From assembly GCA_964512635.1 (NCBI GenBank), contig CAZEJB010000004.1, positions 109,691 through 173,690 of the forward strand: a DNA stretch of 64,000 nucleotides. Reading direction: 5' to 3'. Below, piece after piece: positions 27,083-35,904 of this stretch. The number at the start of each line of letters is the position of its first letter. Position 1 is the first letter of the stretch. Position numbers and translations under genes: made by a program. Origin of the DNA: JADZFO01 sp964512635. Lineage in GTDB: Bacteria > 4484-113 > JAFGCY01. The notes under the pieces are model-generated. The model was not told the DNA's origin and did not search any database. It was given only the letters and a program-made list of their open reading frames with translations.

Positions 27083-27901
27083 ATGAACATGGAATGCAGT
27101 CCCTGGTGGAACCGGTTGGCCGCTTTTGCTGCCTGCCTGGCGTTGATCACCCCGCTCACCTTGCTGGCGAGCTGCAATGATGACTCTGCTGATATGGCCA
27201 GCCAGATCTCTGGCGGCGGCAAGCCGGCCGGCGGCGGTGGCGGAGCGGCCAAGCCTGCAGGTGGCGATTCCGGCGGTGCCAAGGGCGCGGCCGGACAGAA
27301 GCCCGGCCTGCCCGGTAAAGCTGGCGGTCAGAAGCTTCCTGGTCTGCCCGGCAAGCCAGGTGATGAGCCTGCGGCCGAGGGCGCCGAGGGCGAGAAGGGC
27401 ACTGAAGTCGATGGCGACAAGGTAATGGTTGACGGCCAGGAAGTGCCTCAGCCAAAACTGAGCATCAAGATCCTTGATATCCATGGCCCCCCGATGTACG
27501 AAGACGCGGGCCGCTATGACCTTAAGGTTGAGGTCACTCTGGAAGAGTATGTCGATGCCAAGGTCTGGAAGATTGTGGCGCTTGATGGTGAGGGCAAGGA
27601 AGTCGGTACCGACCTGCAGTTCCTGTATTTCCCATTGAACCAGCCACAGACCTTTGCCTTTAACGATCTGTACTGCATGAAGAAGCCGACTGATGTCAAG
27701 CTGATCTACACCGGCAAGGACGCCAAGAAGCCGGGTGGAGACGGTGGCGAAAAGGCTGAAAAGGGTGGTGTTAAGGGTGGCGGCGTCAGTGGTGGCACTG
27801 GCACGGCTCCCAAGGCCCCCGGCGGCAGCGGTGGTAAGTCTGAAGGCGGCGGTGAGGATAAGGGCGGCGGCGATGCCGGTGCCGAGGAAGGCGAGGACTA
27901 G
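27083..27901 (+). CDS. Gly/Lys-rich lipoprotein of unknown function
   Basis: A 272-residue protein with a lipobox LLASC (Cys about residue 31). The segment after it is low-complexity, rich in Gly, Ala, Pro and Lys, with collagen-like runs (GLPGKAG, LPGLPGKPG) to about residue 95. A compact central domain (about 110-210) with alternating hydrophobic residues looks like a beta-sandwich, followed by another Gly-rich acidic tail. GGAGGGAGA upstream supports ATG 27083, with TACAAT near 26963 as a possible -10 and a CCCGGC/GCCGGG hairpin in the leader. It has its own terminator. Probably a surface or periplasm-spanning lipoprotein. Confidence 0.75.
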   Translation: MNMECSPWWNRLAAFAACLALITPLTLLASCNDDSADMASQISGGGKPAGGGGGAAKPAGGDSGGAKGAAGQKPGLPGKAGGQKLPGLPGKPGDEPAAEGAEGEKGTEVDGDKVMVDGQEVPQPKLSIKILDIHGPPMYEDAGRYDLKVEVTLEEYVDAKVWKIVALDGEGKEVGTDLQFLYFPLNQPQTFAFNDLYCMKKPTDVKLIYTGKDAKKPGGDGGEKAEKGGVKGGGVSGGTGTAPKAPGGSGGKSEGGGEDKGGGDAGAEEGED

Positions 27902-27930
27902 TCCTCCTGCCCAAACAAGAGCATGAAGGT

Positions 27931-27960
27931 AAAGGGCTCCGCTGCGGCGGGGCCCTTTTC
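27931..27960 (+). terminator. Rho-independent terminator after the Gly-rich lipoprotein
   Basis: Twelve-bp stem AAAGGGCTCCGC / GCGGGGCCCTTT with one G-T pair and a 4-nt loop, followed by a short T-run. It lies 30 nt after the stop and also separates this gene from the convergent rex gene. Confidence 0.85.
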
Positions 27961-28013
27961 ACATCTTATCTTTTCAGGCTGCAGCGAGGCTTGAGCTGAG
28001 GCAGGTATTTTGT

Positions 28014-28694
28014 CTACGGGTTCGAAAGAAAGCGGCTGATTACAGTAAGACTGGCTGCGAAGTCCTCATTTCTTACCAGCACGTTGTCCGGCACGTTCAG
28101 ATGCAGCGGCGCGAAGTTCCAGATCGAACGCACGCCGCCAGCGACCATTTTGTCGGCAATCTCCTGGGCAGCCCAGACATTGACGGTGATAACGCCAATC
28201 TCCACACCGAAGATCTCCAGCACCTGAGGCAACCGGTCAATAGCCAGCACCTGGACCCCGCCGATACTGCGTCCGACCAGTTCACGTCGGATGTCAAAGG
28301 CACCAACCACATTGAAACCGAACTCGGCGAAGCGCGAATACTCCAGCAGGGCCCGCCCAAGCTTACCTACTCCGCAGACTACGGTTGCATGCGTGCGGTC
28401 AAGTCCCATCGCCCGGCGCAGGGCCTGAGTTGCGTCCTCCACCCGGTACCCATGCTTTGGCTGACCTGACACCCCGATGGCTGCCATGTCCTTGCGCACC
28501 TGTGTGTCGCCAATGGAAAGATAGCTGGCAAGCTCCCGGCTGGCGATGTGTTCCTGCCCTCGGTCCAGGGCGTGCTGCAGCATCAGGTAGTAGCTGTACA
28601 GCCTTTCAACCGAGGAGCGCGAAAGCTCATCAGCCCCTCCGGAGGAGCCTCCGGGTCGCGCCTCGTTGTCTCTGTCTCTACTCATTTCAGCCAC
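28014..28694 (-). CDS. rex: Redox-sensing transcriptional repressor Rex
   Basis: A 226-residue NAD(H)-responsive DNA-binding protein. N-terminal winged helix (about 28-85): ERLYSYYLML, SRELASYLSIGDTQVRKDM and GVSGQPKHGYRV. C-terminal Rossmann domain: CGVGKLGRALLEY, then NVVGAFDIRR and the final domain-swap helix. Rex represses respiratory and fermentation genes and is released when NADH/NAD rises; the bd-like oxidase near 21 kb is a plausible target but I see no clear Rex operator there. The first 25 residues are a polar extension. Start GTG 28694 is uncertain; ATG 28685 is in frame. No Shine-Dalgarno is obvious. Confidence 0.93.
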   Translation of the reverse strand: MAEMSRDRDNEARPGGSSGGADELSRSSVERLYSYYLMLQHALDRGQEHIASRELASYLSIGDTQVRKDMAAIGVSGQPKHGYRVEDATQALRRAMGLDRTHATVVCGVGKLGRALLEYSRFAEFGFNVVGAFDIRRELVGRSIGGVQVLAIDRLPQVLEIFGVEIGVITVNVWAAQEIADKMVAGGVRSIWNFAPLHLNVPDNVLVRNEDFAASLTVISRFLSNP

Positions 28695-28874
28695 TGATGC
28701 CAGCAGATTAGCACTTTATCAACAGGCCAGTGATTAATTTCGTGTTACAATTTAACCTGTCTGTAACCACACAGACCACGGGTGAGCCTGGGGGAGGCTA
28801 GTACTGGCGGAGCCAGGGGCATATTCCTCGCCTGGGCCTGGACTGTTGTCCATTGCAGCGAATCTAAATTTGAC

Positions 28875-28903
28875 TTGCCTGCGTCTGTCAGCTTGGGTAA
28901 TCT
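28875..28903 (+). promoter_or_regulatory. Sigma70-type promoter of the minor pilin operon
   Basis: TTGCCT at 28875-28880 and TAATCT at 28898-28903 with a 17-nt spacer, about 30 nt before the first pilin gene. The remaining gap toward rex (28695-28874) holds short inverted repeats but no ORF I can support. Confidence 0.5.
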
Positions 28904-28933
28904 ATCTTTCGGGATAGTCCAGTTGGCAGAGGC

Positions 28934-29431
28934 ATGCGACCAGATATGAAGACAAGGCAGCAAACCCGTGCGGGCTTCTCGATGATCGAGCTGCTGATGG
29001 TGATCGCCATTATGGGCATCATCGTCACGCTGACGATCTCAGGCCTGCTTGCCGCGCGTCCGCACGCGCAGCTTGAGCGCGGCGACCTTGTCGTCAGCCA
29101 GACCCTTAACCAGGCGCGTAACCTGGCCGTCAGCAACGAGCGCGCGGTTCGGGTTGTCTTCAATATTGACGACAACGTGATGGTGACCGAGGAAGCCGAT
29201 CCTGGCACTGAAGACTGGACCGAGGCCTTTGCGCCTGTAGAACTGCCCGACGGAGTTGAATTCAGTGAGGACGGCAACACCTTCCCCGACACAACTGTGC
29301 AATTCACCCCGCGCGGCAGCCTGATGGCCGGCGGCGAAATCGAGATTCTCAGTTCTACCGGTGAGTCAACGGTCTTCACCGGAACACTGGCAACAGGCCG
29401 CTTCCCGCTCTCCGGAGGGCACACAAGATGA
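28934..29431 (+). CDS. GspH/FimT-type minor pseudopilin
   Basis: A 165-residue prepilin. The class III leader is short and basic and the cleavage motif is AGFSMIELLMVIAIMG, with the conserved Glu at +5, followed by the hydrophobic N-terminal helix that packs in the pilus core. The C-terminal globular part shows the GspH/FimT layout (QFTPRGSLMAGGEIEI). It starts a four-gene minor-pilin operon, whose second gene overlaps its 3' end by 4 bp. Such proteins prime pilus assembly together with PilV-, PilW- and PilX-like proteins. ATG 28946 is an alternative start. Confidence 0.88.
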   Translation: MRPDMKTRQQTRAGFSMIELLMVIAIMGIIVTLTISGLLAARPHAQLERGDLVVSQTLNQARNLAVSNERAVRVVFNIDDNVMVTEEADPGTEDWTEAFAPVELPDGVEFSEDGNTFPDTTVQFTPRGSLMAGGEIEILSSTGESTVFTGTLATGRFPLSGGHTR

Positions 29432-29835
29432 TTTTCATGCTCTTTAGCAAAAAGCGCCGGCGCGGCTTCAGCCTGATCGAGATGTTGATCGGGATGGTGC
29501 TGCTGGCTATTGGCCTTGGCGCGATGGCCGCGCTCAGCATTTCTGTCAGCAACCTGATGAGCCGCAACCAGAACTACTCGGCCGCCTGCAACCTGGCTGA
29601 GCAGAAACTGGAAGAGCTGCGCAACGACGATTATGGCGCCATAGCAGATGGCGACGACGGCGGCCAGATTGACTCAGCCGGCGGCGATGAAGGCGATGCC
29701 ATCTATACCCGCACCTGGGTCGTCGAAGAGGACGAGCCCGCTGCAAATATGAAGACTGTGACCGTCACGGTAACATGGAGCCAGTGGGGCGAGACGCGCA
29801 CCTATGAGCTGCGCGGGGTGGTGGCCAATGACTAA
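29428..29835 (+). CDS. pilV: PilV-like minor type IV prepilin
   Basis: A 135-residue prepilin with leader KKRRRGFSLIEMLIGMVLLA, cleavage after Gly and Glu at +5. The sequence after the helix, CNLAEQKLEELRNDDYGAI, is typical of PilV/GspI pseudopilins. It overlaps the upstream pseudopilin by 4 bp and its stop overlaps the next start, so it sits in the middle of a coupled operon. The soluble part is short and acidic. Expected role: one component of the tip-complex that initiates pilus assembly. Confidence 0.85.
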   Translation: MIFMLFSKKRRRGFSLIEMLIGMVLLAIGLGAMAALSISVSNLMSRNQNYSAACNLAEQKLEELRNDDYGAIADGDDGGQIDSAGGDEGDAIYTRTWVVEEDEPAANMKTVTVTVTWSQWGETRTYELRGVVAND

Positions 29836-30433
29836 GACCAGCCTGCGCCTGCGCCATCGCCGGGGATTCAGCCTGATCGAGACACTGGTTGTGATTGTGA
29901 TCAGCATGCTGGTAGCCGGGACAATCGTGACTCTGATGGTTGGCCAGATGCGCACTACCTCATCGCTCAACCGCGACATGCTCAATGAGCAGAGCCTGCG
30001 CGACAACATGGCCTATGTCATGGATGAGCTGAACGCGATGGGTAACAACACTGCCGAACCCTTCATGTCCGAGGCTACGGAGAGCAGCATTCAGTTCAAC
30101 GGCGATGTCGACAACGACGGCAGCGTTGACCAGATCGAATATGTCTATGACGAAGATGAAGGAACTCTGAGCCGTACGCTGCGCAGCAGTAGTGATGGCG
30201 GGTCCACCTGGGACGACGTATCAACCGATGTGCTGATCCCGAACATTGAAGAGCTTGAGTTCATCTACTACACCGCGGGTAACACTGAGACGGATGTCGT
30301 CGACGATGTTACTGCGGTCCAGATGAGGGTCAAACTGGACGAGGGGGCTGGCGCCACCGAGTTCAACAACGGCCGGATCGCCAAAGAGGAACAGGTATCG
30401 CGGGTAACCATCCGCAACCGGACGCTGGATTAG
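29828..30433 (+). CDS. pilW: PilW/GspJ-like minor type IV prepilin
   Basis: A 201-residue prepilin beginning at ATG 29828, which overlaps the end of the pilV-like gene (AATGACTAA); an upstream in-frame start at 29804 is rejected because it lies far inside that gene. The class III motif is RRGFSLIETLVVIVISMLVA with Glu at +5. The soluble portion contains a DVDNDGSVDQ calcium-type loop and a PNIEELEFIYYT strand common in PilW/GspJ proteins. Expected to join PilV- and PilX-like proteins in the assembly-priming complex. Confidence 0.85.
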   Translation: MTKTSLRLRHRRGFSLIETLVVIVISMLVAGTIVTLMVGQMRTTSSLNRDMLNEQSLRDNMAYVMDELNAMGNNTAEPFMSEATESSIQFNGDVDNDGSVDQIEYVYDEDEGTLSRTLRSSSDGGSTWDDVSTDVLIPNIEELEFIYYTAGNTETDVVDDVTAVQMRVKLDEGAGATEFNNGRIAKEEQVSRVTIRNRTLD

Positions 30434-30461
30434 CGTCCGCCGCTTTCGACAAGGAGAGCAT

Positions 30462-32267
30462 ATGTCCGCTGGAAAAATGAACGGGATTCTGAAAGGCCGC
30501 CGCCAGGGCTCCGCCATGGTGCTTGCGCTGATGGTCGGCATGCTGCTGATTGTGCTGATCACTGCCACCATGGCCCTGGCGATCGTTGATACCGAGACTG
30601 TCAACGACTATTCACGCAACCGTCAAAGCTTCCAGGCGGCTGACAGCGGACTGGAGCACGGCAAAATGGTCCTGGCAGCGAGCCTGCAGGGCTGGGATCT
30701 TCCGGCTGCGACGACGACGGATGATGTTGATTCCTACGCCGAGGATGCCGAGACTGACCTTGACGCCAATAACCAGGATGTTTCACTGCTGGTGGATACG
30801 GGCGAAAACATAGACACCTTGCTGCCGCGGCAGGAAGACACCCTCTTCGGTTCACTCGAGGCCGGCGATGATGACGCTGGAGTGCCGGCGGTTGATTACG
30901 ACGTGGCCTTCGATGTCCAGCCGACCCAGATTGAGTATCCTGCGGCGGGCGACATCTCCTATCGCCACGTTTTCCATTACGACTACACGATCACAAGTAC
31001 TGGCAGCGCCGATATCGGCGGCCAGGACAACAAGGCCACACGGGTGGAGAGCGGTTCCTTTGAGACTGAGGTTCTGCGTCCCTCGTTTGCGACTTACGGT
31101 TATTTCACCAACAGCATGAAGAACCAGTACAACCAGCAGCTCTGGTTCTTTGATGGTGAAACCTATGACGGCAAGACCCATGTCAACGTGGCCCCGCCCG
31201 AAGGCCAGGCAGCCTTCTGGGGCACTGCCACCTTCAACGGCCCCTTCACCGCCGTGCAGGACAGCTATGAAGACTCCGTTCTGGGCGGCGGTGCTGCTCC
31301 CGTCTTCAATGACACGGTTGAGTGGGGCGTGGACCCTATTGCCACGCCGACCAACGGCTGGTCTCAGCTGCGCGCCTCAGTCGGCGATTATGCAAACATT
31401 GAAAACCAGAGCGCGCCGACCAACAACGAAATGCGCGCCATTCTGGGTCTGACTCAGAACGGCAACGCTGTCCCCAACGGCCTGTACTTCGCCCAGGGTG
31501 CCGGCGGCAACGCCAATGGCGGCAGCCAGCTGCTCGGTGGATTGATGATCAAGGGCGATGCCAACGAGATCGCCTTCTCGCGTCCGAGCGCCAACATTCA
31601 GCGCACGACCATCAAGGTCGGCGCTGATACCTATGTCATTGACGACAACCGTTCCTCCAAGACCAGCAGTGTCAAGAAGAACAGCAATACGCCCGTGACT
31701 TTCAATAAGCAGTTCAACGGACTGATCCATGTCGAGGGCAACGTACTGTCGCTCAAGGGTGACGGCAGCCCGACCGGCGCAGATATCGAGAGCGGTCACA
31801 AGATCACCTTGAGCGCAACTGGCGATGTGAAGATCTACGACCACATCACCTACGAGACGGATCCGATCGCCAACCCCAGCGCCAAGAACATTCTCGGAAT
31901 CTTCTCCAGCGGTGGCAACATCTGGCTGGGCAAGACGGCCCCGACCGACCTGAAGCTGCATGCGACGATCATGGCCACCGGCACCGGCAAGGGCGTCGGA
32001 GCTGAGTCGCTCGCCATCAACGGCGGCTATGACTTCAACTACGCCAACAAGGGCAAGTGGAAGCTGCTGGGTGGGCTGATCGAGAACAAGGACCAGACGA
32101 CCGGCGTGTTCTATAACTCGGGAAAGATCACCGGCTACACCTGGGACTTCACCTACGACGACCGCTTTGCCGGTGGCGCTGCGCCGCCCTACTTCCCCTA
32201 TGTGACCAAGTTCACCATGGGTGTAAACAACCTGCACAGCGAACAGCGCGGCCGGAAGTATTACTAA
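30462..32267 (+). CDS. Large PilX-like pilus component (DUF4900-like)
   Basis: A 601-residue protein whose N-terminus has a basic stretch, QGSAMVLALMVGMLLIVLIT as hydrophobic helix, then FQAADSGLEHGK, the segment that follows the helix in PilX/GspK-type proteins. The classical FSLIE motif is replaced, as is usual in PilX. The long C-terminal region is beta-rich, with repeated GLIHVEGNVLSLKG and DVKIYDHITYE patterns like DUF4900 modules. It is much larger than normal PilX (about 170-200 residues), so it may display an adhesin-like domain at the pilus tip. GGAGA upstream of ATG 30462. Confidence 0.75.
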   Translation: MSAGKMNGILKGRRQGSAMVLALMVGMLLIVLITATMALAIVDTETVNDYSRNRQSFQAADSGLEHGKMVLAASLQGWDLPAATTTDDVDSYAEDAETDLDANNQDVSLLVDTGENIDTLLPRQEDTLFGSLEAGDDDAGVPAVDYDVAFDVQPTQIEYPAAGDISYRHVFHYDYTITSTGSADIGGQDNKATRVESGSFETEVLRPSFATYGYFTNSMKNQYNQQLWFFDGETYDGKTHVNVAPPEGQAAFWGTATFNGPFTAVQDSYEDSVLGGGAAPVFNDTVEWGVDPIATPTNGWSQLRASVGDYANIENQSAPTNNEMRAILGLTQNGNAVPNGLYFAQGAGGNANGGSQLLGGLMIKGDANEIAFSRPSANIQRTTIKVGADTYVIDDNRSSKTSSVKKNSNTPVTFNKQFNGLIHVEGNVLSLKGDGSPTGADIESGHKITLSATGDVKIYDHITYETDPIANPSAKNILGIFSSGGNIWLGKTAPTDLKLHATIMATGTGKGVGAESLAINGGYDFNYANKGKWKLLGGLIENKDQTTGVFYNSGKITGYTWDFTYDDRFAGGAAPPYFPYVTKFTMGVNNLHSEQRGRKYY

Positions 32268-32370
32268 AGTTCGGCCAAATTAGGGCCATAACTAAGTAGC
32301 CTTCTGCACAGCGCTGTAAGTTGCACTACAATCCCCAAGGCGCGCCCGCGCGCGCCTGGAGGGGTGTAAT

Positions 32371-33612
32371 TTGGATAACCCGGTAGACAAGAGCTGGGAA
32401 TTCAGGGTTGGAGGGGCATCTGCGCCGGTTGGCGCTACCACGGGCCTCCGGCCAGACGTTCCGGTACATCATCAGCGTTCGCCGCAGAATATTCCGACGG
32501 CGCCGCCGACTGGTACCACCGTGACGGACGGCGCGCGCGCCAAGAATGCTCTGGATTTCTACACCATTCTCGACCTGCTCAAGAGCGCGGTCGAGCAGGG
32601 CGCTTCGGACCTGCACCTGACGGTGCACGCGGCGCCGCATATCCGCGTTGACGGCGAGCTGCGTCCGCTGGCGCTGCCTGCACTTACGCCGCCGGAGATC
32701 AAGGATCTGGTTTATTCGATGATGACCGAGATCCAAATCAAGACCTTCGAGCTGGACCACGAACTGGACTTCGCCTATGGCACCCGCGGCCTCGGCCGCT
32801 TCCGCGTGAACGTGTTTATGCAGCGCGGCGCGGTGGGCTGCGTTATCCGCTCGGTGCCGACGATCAAGCACAGCATCGAAGCCCTCGGCCTGCCGGCAAC
32901 CACCAAGGACCTGATCATGCGCCCGCGCGGAATCGTGCTGGTCACCGGCCCGACAGGCTCCGGCAAGAGCACCAGCCTGGCCGCGATGATCGATTACATC
33001 AACGAGAACCGTTCGGCGCACATCATGACTGTCGAGGATCCGATTGAGTTTGTGCATGAGCACAAGCGCTGCCTGGTCAACCAGCGTGAGCTGGGTTCCG
33101 ATACGAAGACCTATTACGACGCCCTGCGCCATGTACTGCGCCAGGATCCGGACATCATTCTGGTCGGCGAGCTGCGCGACACCGAAAGCATGGGCACTGC
33201 GATCACCGCAGCGGAAACCGGCCACCTGGTGCTGACAACCCTGCACACCAACGACGCGGCCCAGACCATCGACCGAATCATTGACGTCTTCCCTCCGCAT
33301 CAGCAGGGCCAGATCCGGCTGCAGCTGGCTAACAGCCTGCAGGCGATCTTCTGCCAGACCCTTTGCCGCAAGATCGGCGGCGGCCGCGTATTGGCTTATG
33401 AGCTGCTGGTGGCCAATAACGCGATTCGCAACCTCATCCGCGAGGGCAAGATTCACCAGATCCCGACGATGATTGAAACAGGACAGGCGCACGGAATGAA
33501 GACCTTGCAGATGCATCTGATTGAACTGGTCAAGAAGGGCATCGTAACCAAGGAAGAAGCCCGGGCGCATGCCACGAACCCCACGGAATTCGACAAAGCT
33601 TTCACAGTTTAG
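32371..33612 (+). CDS. pilT: Type IV pilus retraction ATPase
   Basis: A 413-residue hexameric AAA-like secretion ATPase that depolymerises pili. Motifs: GASDLHLTVHAAPHIRVDG in the N-terminal domain, Walker A GPTGSGKSTS, Asp box TVEDPIEFVHEH, Walker B ILVGELRDTES, and the His box HLVLTTLHTNDA; the AIRNLIREGKIHQI segment is PilT-specific. The first 60 residues are a Pro-rich extension not usual in PilT. TTG 32371 is supported by GGAGGGG six nt upstream; a GGCGCGC/GCGCGCC hairpin sits just before that site and may affect access to it. Extension ATPase pilB is absent here. Confidence 0.94.
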   Translation: MDNPVDKSWEFRVGGASAPVGATTGLRPDVPVHHQRSPQNIPTAPPTGTTVTDGARAKNALDFYTILDLLKSAVEQGASDLHLTVHAAPHIRVDGELRPLALPALTPPEIKDLVYSMMTEIQIKTFELDHELDFAYGTRGLGRFRVNVFMQRGAVGCVIRSVPTIKHSIEALGLPATTKDLIMRPRGIVLVTGPTGSGKSTSLAAMIDYINENRSAHIMTVEDPIEFVHEHKRCLVNQRELGSDTKTYYDALRHVLRQDPDIILVGELRDTESMGTAITAAETGHLVLTTLHTNDAAQTIDRIIDVFPPHQQGQIRLQLANSLQAIFCQTLCRKIGGGRVLAYELLVANNAIRNLIREGKIHQIPTMIETGQAHGMKTLQMHLIELVKKGIVTKEEARAHATNPTEFDKAFTV

Positions 33613-33808
33613 ATAGCGGACCAGCCCGCAGTGGCAACACGGGGCCTTTACAAGCTGCAAGCTGGTCTGTTATTTATGTGCATACCCCGTTCGGCGCAAG
33701 GTTTTGAGGGTTGAGGATTTAGATAAGAGTTTGCGCTGTGTTTAAACAGGGGTTTACCACAAGGGCCGCAAAAGTGTGTATAACTTTTGCGACCAACGGA
33801 GCGAACGT

Positions 33809-35041
33809 ATGGCGACCTTTACCTACAACGTCCGAACCTCCACAGGTCAGGTGACCGCCGGAGTCCTGGCAGCGGAGAGCAGGGTTGACGCCCTGAACTC
33901 CCTGAGAGGCAAGGGGTTTTATGTTCTCGACCTGGTCGAGCAGGATCCCGAGGCGGTAATTGACAAAGCGGGTTTCGGGGGTGGCCTCTTCCAGCGGGTA
34001 AAGCTGCAGGAACTGGCAATCTTCACGAAGCAACTGGCTGCCATGGTCGGGGCGGGCATTCCGATTACGAAGTGTCTGACCACCCTGGCCAAGCAGCAGA
34101 AGAATGAGTACTTTGGCAAAATTCTGAACGCGGTCAAGAACGACGTGGCTGCCGGCCTGTCGCTGTCTTCAGCGATGAGCAAGTATCCCGGAGTCTTCAA
34201 CGCCATGTTCATCAGCCTGCTGATCAGCGCTGAAGAGACCGGTACGCTGGATTCCACCCTGGAACAGCTTGCCGCCACCTTCGAGGCTGAAGTGGCCCTG
34301 CGCCACCAGATCAGCGCCGGCATGCGCTACCCCCAGATTGTGGCGGTGGCAGCCCTGATGGTCGTGGTCTTCGTGATGATCTTCGTGATACCCCAGTTCA
34401 GCGAGATCTTCAAAACCCTTGGCGCGAAGCTGCCGCCGATTACAGCGGTGGTGGTGGGACTGGCGGTCTTCATGAAGACCTACTGGTACATCATCATCCC
34501 GACCTTTTTCCTGGTTCCCTGGGTGCTGAAGATCATCAACGCGATGCCGGGCGGTCGTCAGGCCCTGGACCAGATCAAGCTCAAGTTACCGGTTTTCGGC
34601 GACCTGAACAAGAAGATCATCCTGTCGCGCATGTCACGTGTGTTCGCCACCATGTTATCTGCAGGCGTGCCGATCCTTAAGGCGCTGACCATCGTGGAGC
34701 AGACCACCCTCAATGCAATTTATGAGGGTGCCTTCCAGAAGGTCCGCAGCGCAGTCAAGGAAGGCCGCAATATCAGCGGGGAGCTGGAGAAGTTTCCAGC
34801 CCTGTTCCCGCCAATGGTAACGGCAATGGTCGCTGTGGGAGAGGAGAGCGGTACCCTTGACCACATGTTGCTTAAGATCAACGATTTCTACACCGTTGAA
34901 GTTGATACAACGGTGAAGAAGCTAACGTCTCTGATTGAGCCGGTGTTGATCGGAACCCTGGGCGTAATCATCGGTTTTATCGTGGTTGCCCTGTGGATGC
35001 CGCTGTTTAAGGTGATCGAGCTGATTCAACAGCTCGATTAG
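33809..35041 (+). CDS. pilC: Type IV pilus inner-membrane platform protein
   Basis: A 410-residue GspF-family protein that couples the cytoplasmic ATPases to pilus growth. Two copies of the cytoplasmic four-helix domain are visible, each beginning with FTKQLAAMVGAGIPI or SRMSRVFATMLSAGVPI, each followed by transmembrane helices (around 170-190, 215-240 and 375-400). An N-terminal FTYNVRTSTGQVTAGVL domain matches family layout. ATG 33809 is chosen with GGAGC upstream; an in-frame start at 33776 lies in sequence without coding character. The 196-nt gap after pilT has a GACCAGC/GCTGGTC inverted repeat. pilA follows 33 nt later. Confidence 0.94.
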   Translation: MATFTYNVRTSTGQVTAGVLAAESRVDALNSLRGKGFYVLDLVEQDPEAVIDKAGFGGGLFQRVKLQELAIFTKQLAAMVGAGIPITKCLTTLAKQQKNEYFGKILNAVKNDVAAGLSLSSAMSKYPGVFNAMFISLLISAEETGTLDSTLEQLAATFEAEVALRHQISAGMRYPQIVAVAALMVVVFVMIFVIPQFSEIFKTLGAKLPPITAVVVGLAVFMKTYWYIIIPTFFLVPWVLKIINAMPGGRQALDQIKLKLPVFGDLNKKIILSRMSRVFATMLSAGVPILKALTIVEQTTLNAIYEGAFQKVRSAVKEGRNISGELEKFPALFPPMVTAMVAVGEESGTLDHMLLKINDFYTVEVDTTVKKLTSLIEPVLIGTLGVIIGFIVVALWMPLFKVIELIQQLD

Positions 35042-35074
35042 TTTCCCAAACCAAACCGTTTCGGAGGATCCGAT

Positions 35075-35464
35075 ATGTTTAACCGTTATATGAAGAAGAG
35101 CAAGAAGGGCTTCAGCCTTATCGAGCTCCTGATTGTCATCGCGATCATCGGCATTATTGCCACCATCGCCATCCCCCTTCTGCTGAGCGCGCGTAACAAC
35201 GCGATCAACGAGAAGGCCCGCAACTCCCTGCGCACCGTGATCAGCGCTGAGGCCGCCTACTACGCCGCCAACGGCGCCTATGGCGACATGGCCGCCCTGA
35301 ACGGCGGTGGCTACCTGGATGACCGTTTTGCGGCCGATCCGGCTGACCTGGGCCAGGGCATCACCGTGACCATCACGGCGAACGCGCAGGATTACACTGC
35401 CTCCGCCTCCGGCGCGACCCACAATTATGACGCCGACGAGTCCGGCGCCATCACCGAAAGCTAA
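35075..35464 (+). CDS. pilA: Major type IV pilin
   Basis: A 129-residue prepilin with leader ending KKSKKG, cleavage before FSLIELLIVIAIIGIIATIA, Glu at +5, and a small globular domain of about 80 residues. No C-terminal disulfide pair is present: the protein has no Cys. Strong GGAGG upstream and a strong terminator right after it fit the high expression expected of a major pilin, which is why I choose this gene as the main subunit over the minor pilins at 29-30 kb. Confidence 0.9.
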   Translation: MFNRYMKKSKKGFSLIELLIVIAIIGIIATIAIPLLLSARNNAINEKARNSLRTVISAEAAYYAANGAYGDMAALNGGGYLDDRFAADPADLGQGITVTITANAQDYTASASGATHNYDADESGAITES

Positions 35465-35528
35465 ATCAACCAAGGCGACTGAGCCTCGGTCATAACCAAC
35501 CTTCGACTTCGCAAAGATAGCGAAAACT

Positions 35529-35560
35529 ACCCCCGGGGAGCGGGTCTCCCCGGGGGTTTC
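35529..35560 (+). terminator. Strong rho-independent terminator after pilA
   Basis: Perfect 12-bp stem ACCCCCGGGGAG / CTCCCCGGGGGT with a 5-nt loop and a T-rich tail, 64 nt after the pilA stop. It separates the pilT-pilC-pilA group from pilMNOPQ. Confidence 0.93.
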
Positions 35561-35815
35561 TGCTTTTCTTGCTCATTTATCTGACCAGGTTCGGAATTCA
35601 AAGCTCCGTTTGCTTTGCCGGAGGCAGATTTATGGACCTCCTCGATGCGTCTCTGCCACAACACTCCTGAATACTCGGGCATGTCCTTGTCTACACATAC
35701 GGGTAGTACATGCGATAAGGCCTTGATGACACTCTCCTTATGCCAAGCCTGATGCAGCCTTAAAAGCGGCCGATTAAACACCAGTCAAATCTGGTGTACA
35801 AGATGTGGATAAGCC

Positions 35816-35844
35816 TTGACCTTGTATAGACGTTGCCCTATACT
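35816..35844 (+). promoter_or_regulatory. Sigma70-type promoter of pilMNOPQ
   Basis: TTGACC at 35816-35821 and TATACT at 35839-35844 with a 17-nt spacer, about 60 nt before pilM. A CACCAG/CTGGTG inverted repeat at 35779-35796 just upstream could bind an activator. The rest of the 440-nt gap (35465-35904) holds the pilA terminator and no ORF that I trust. Confidence 0.75.
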
Positions 35845-35904
35845 CGCTGCTGGGGTACTGGTCGTCCCACGGCGACCAAATAAAACGGAAAACGGGGTTG
35901 AGGG

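Noticed and set aside
35527..35781. 84-codon open frame on the minus strand between pilA and pilM
   Set aside because: It overlaps the pilA terminator, has no ribosome-binding site or -10 element at a useful distance, and no recognisable domain.
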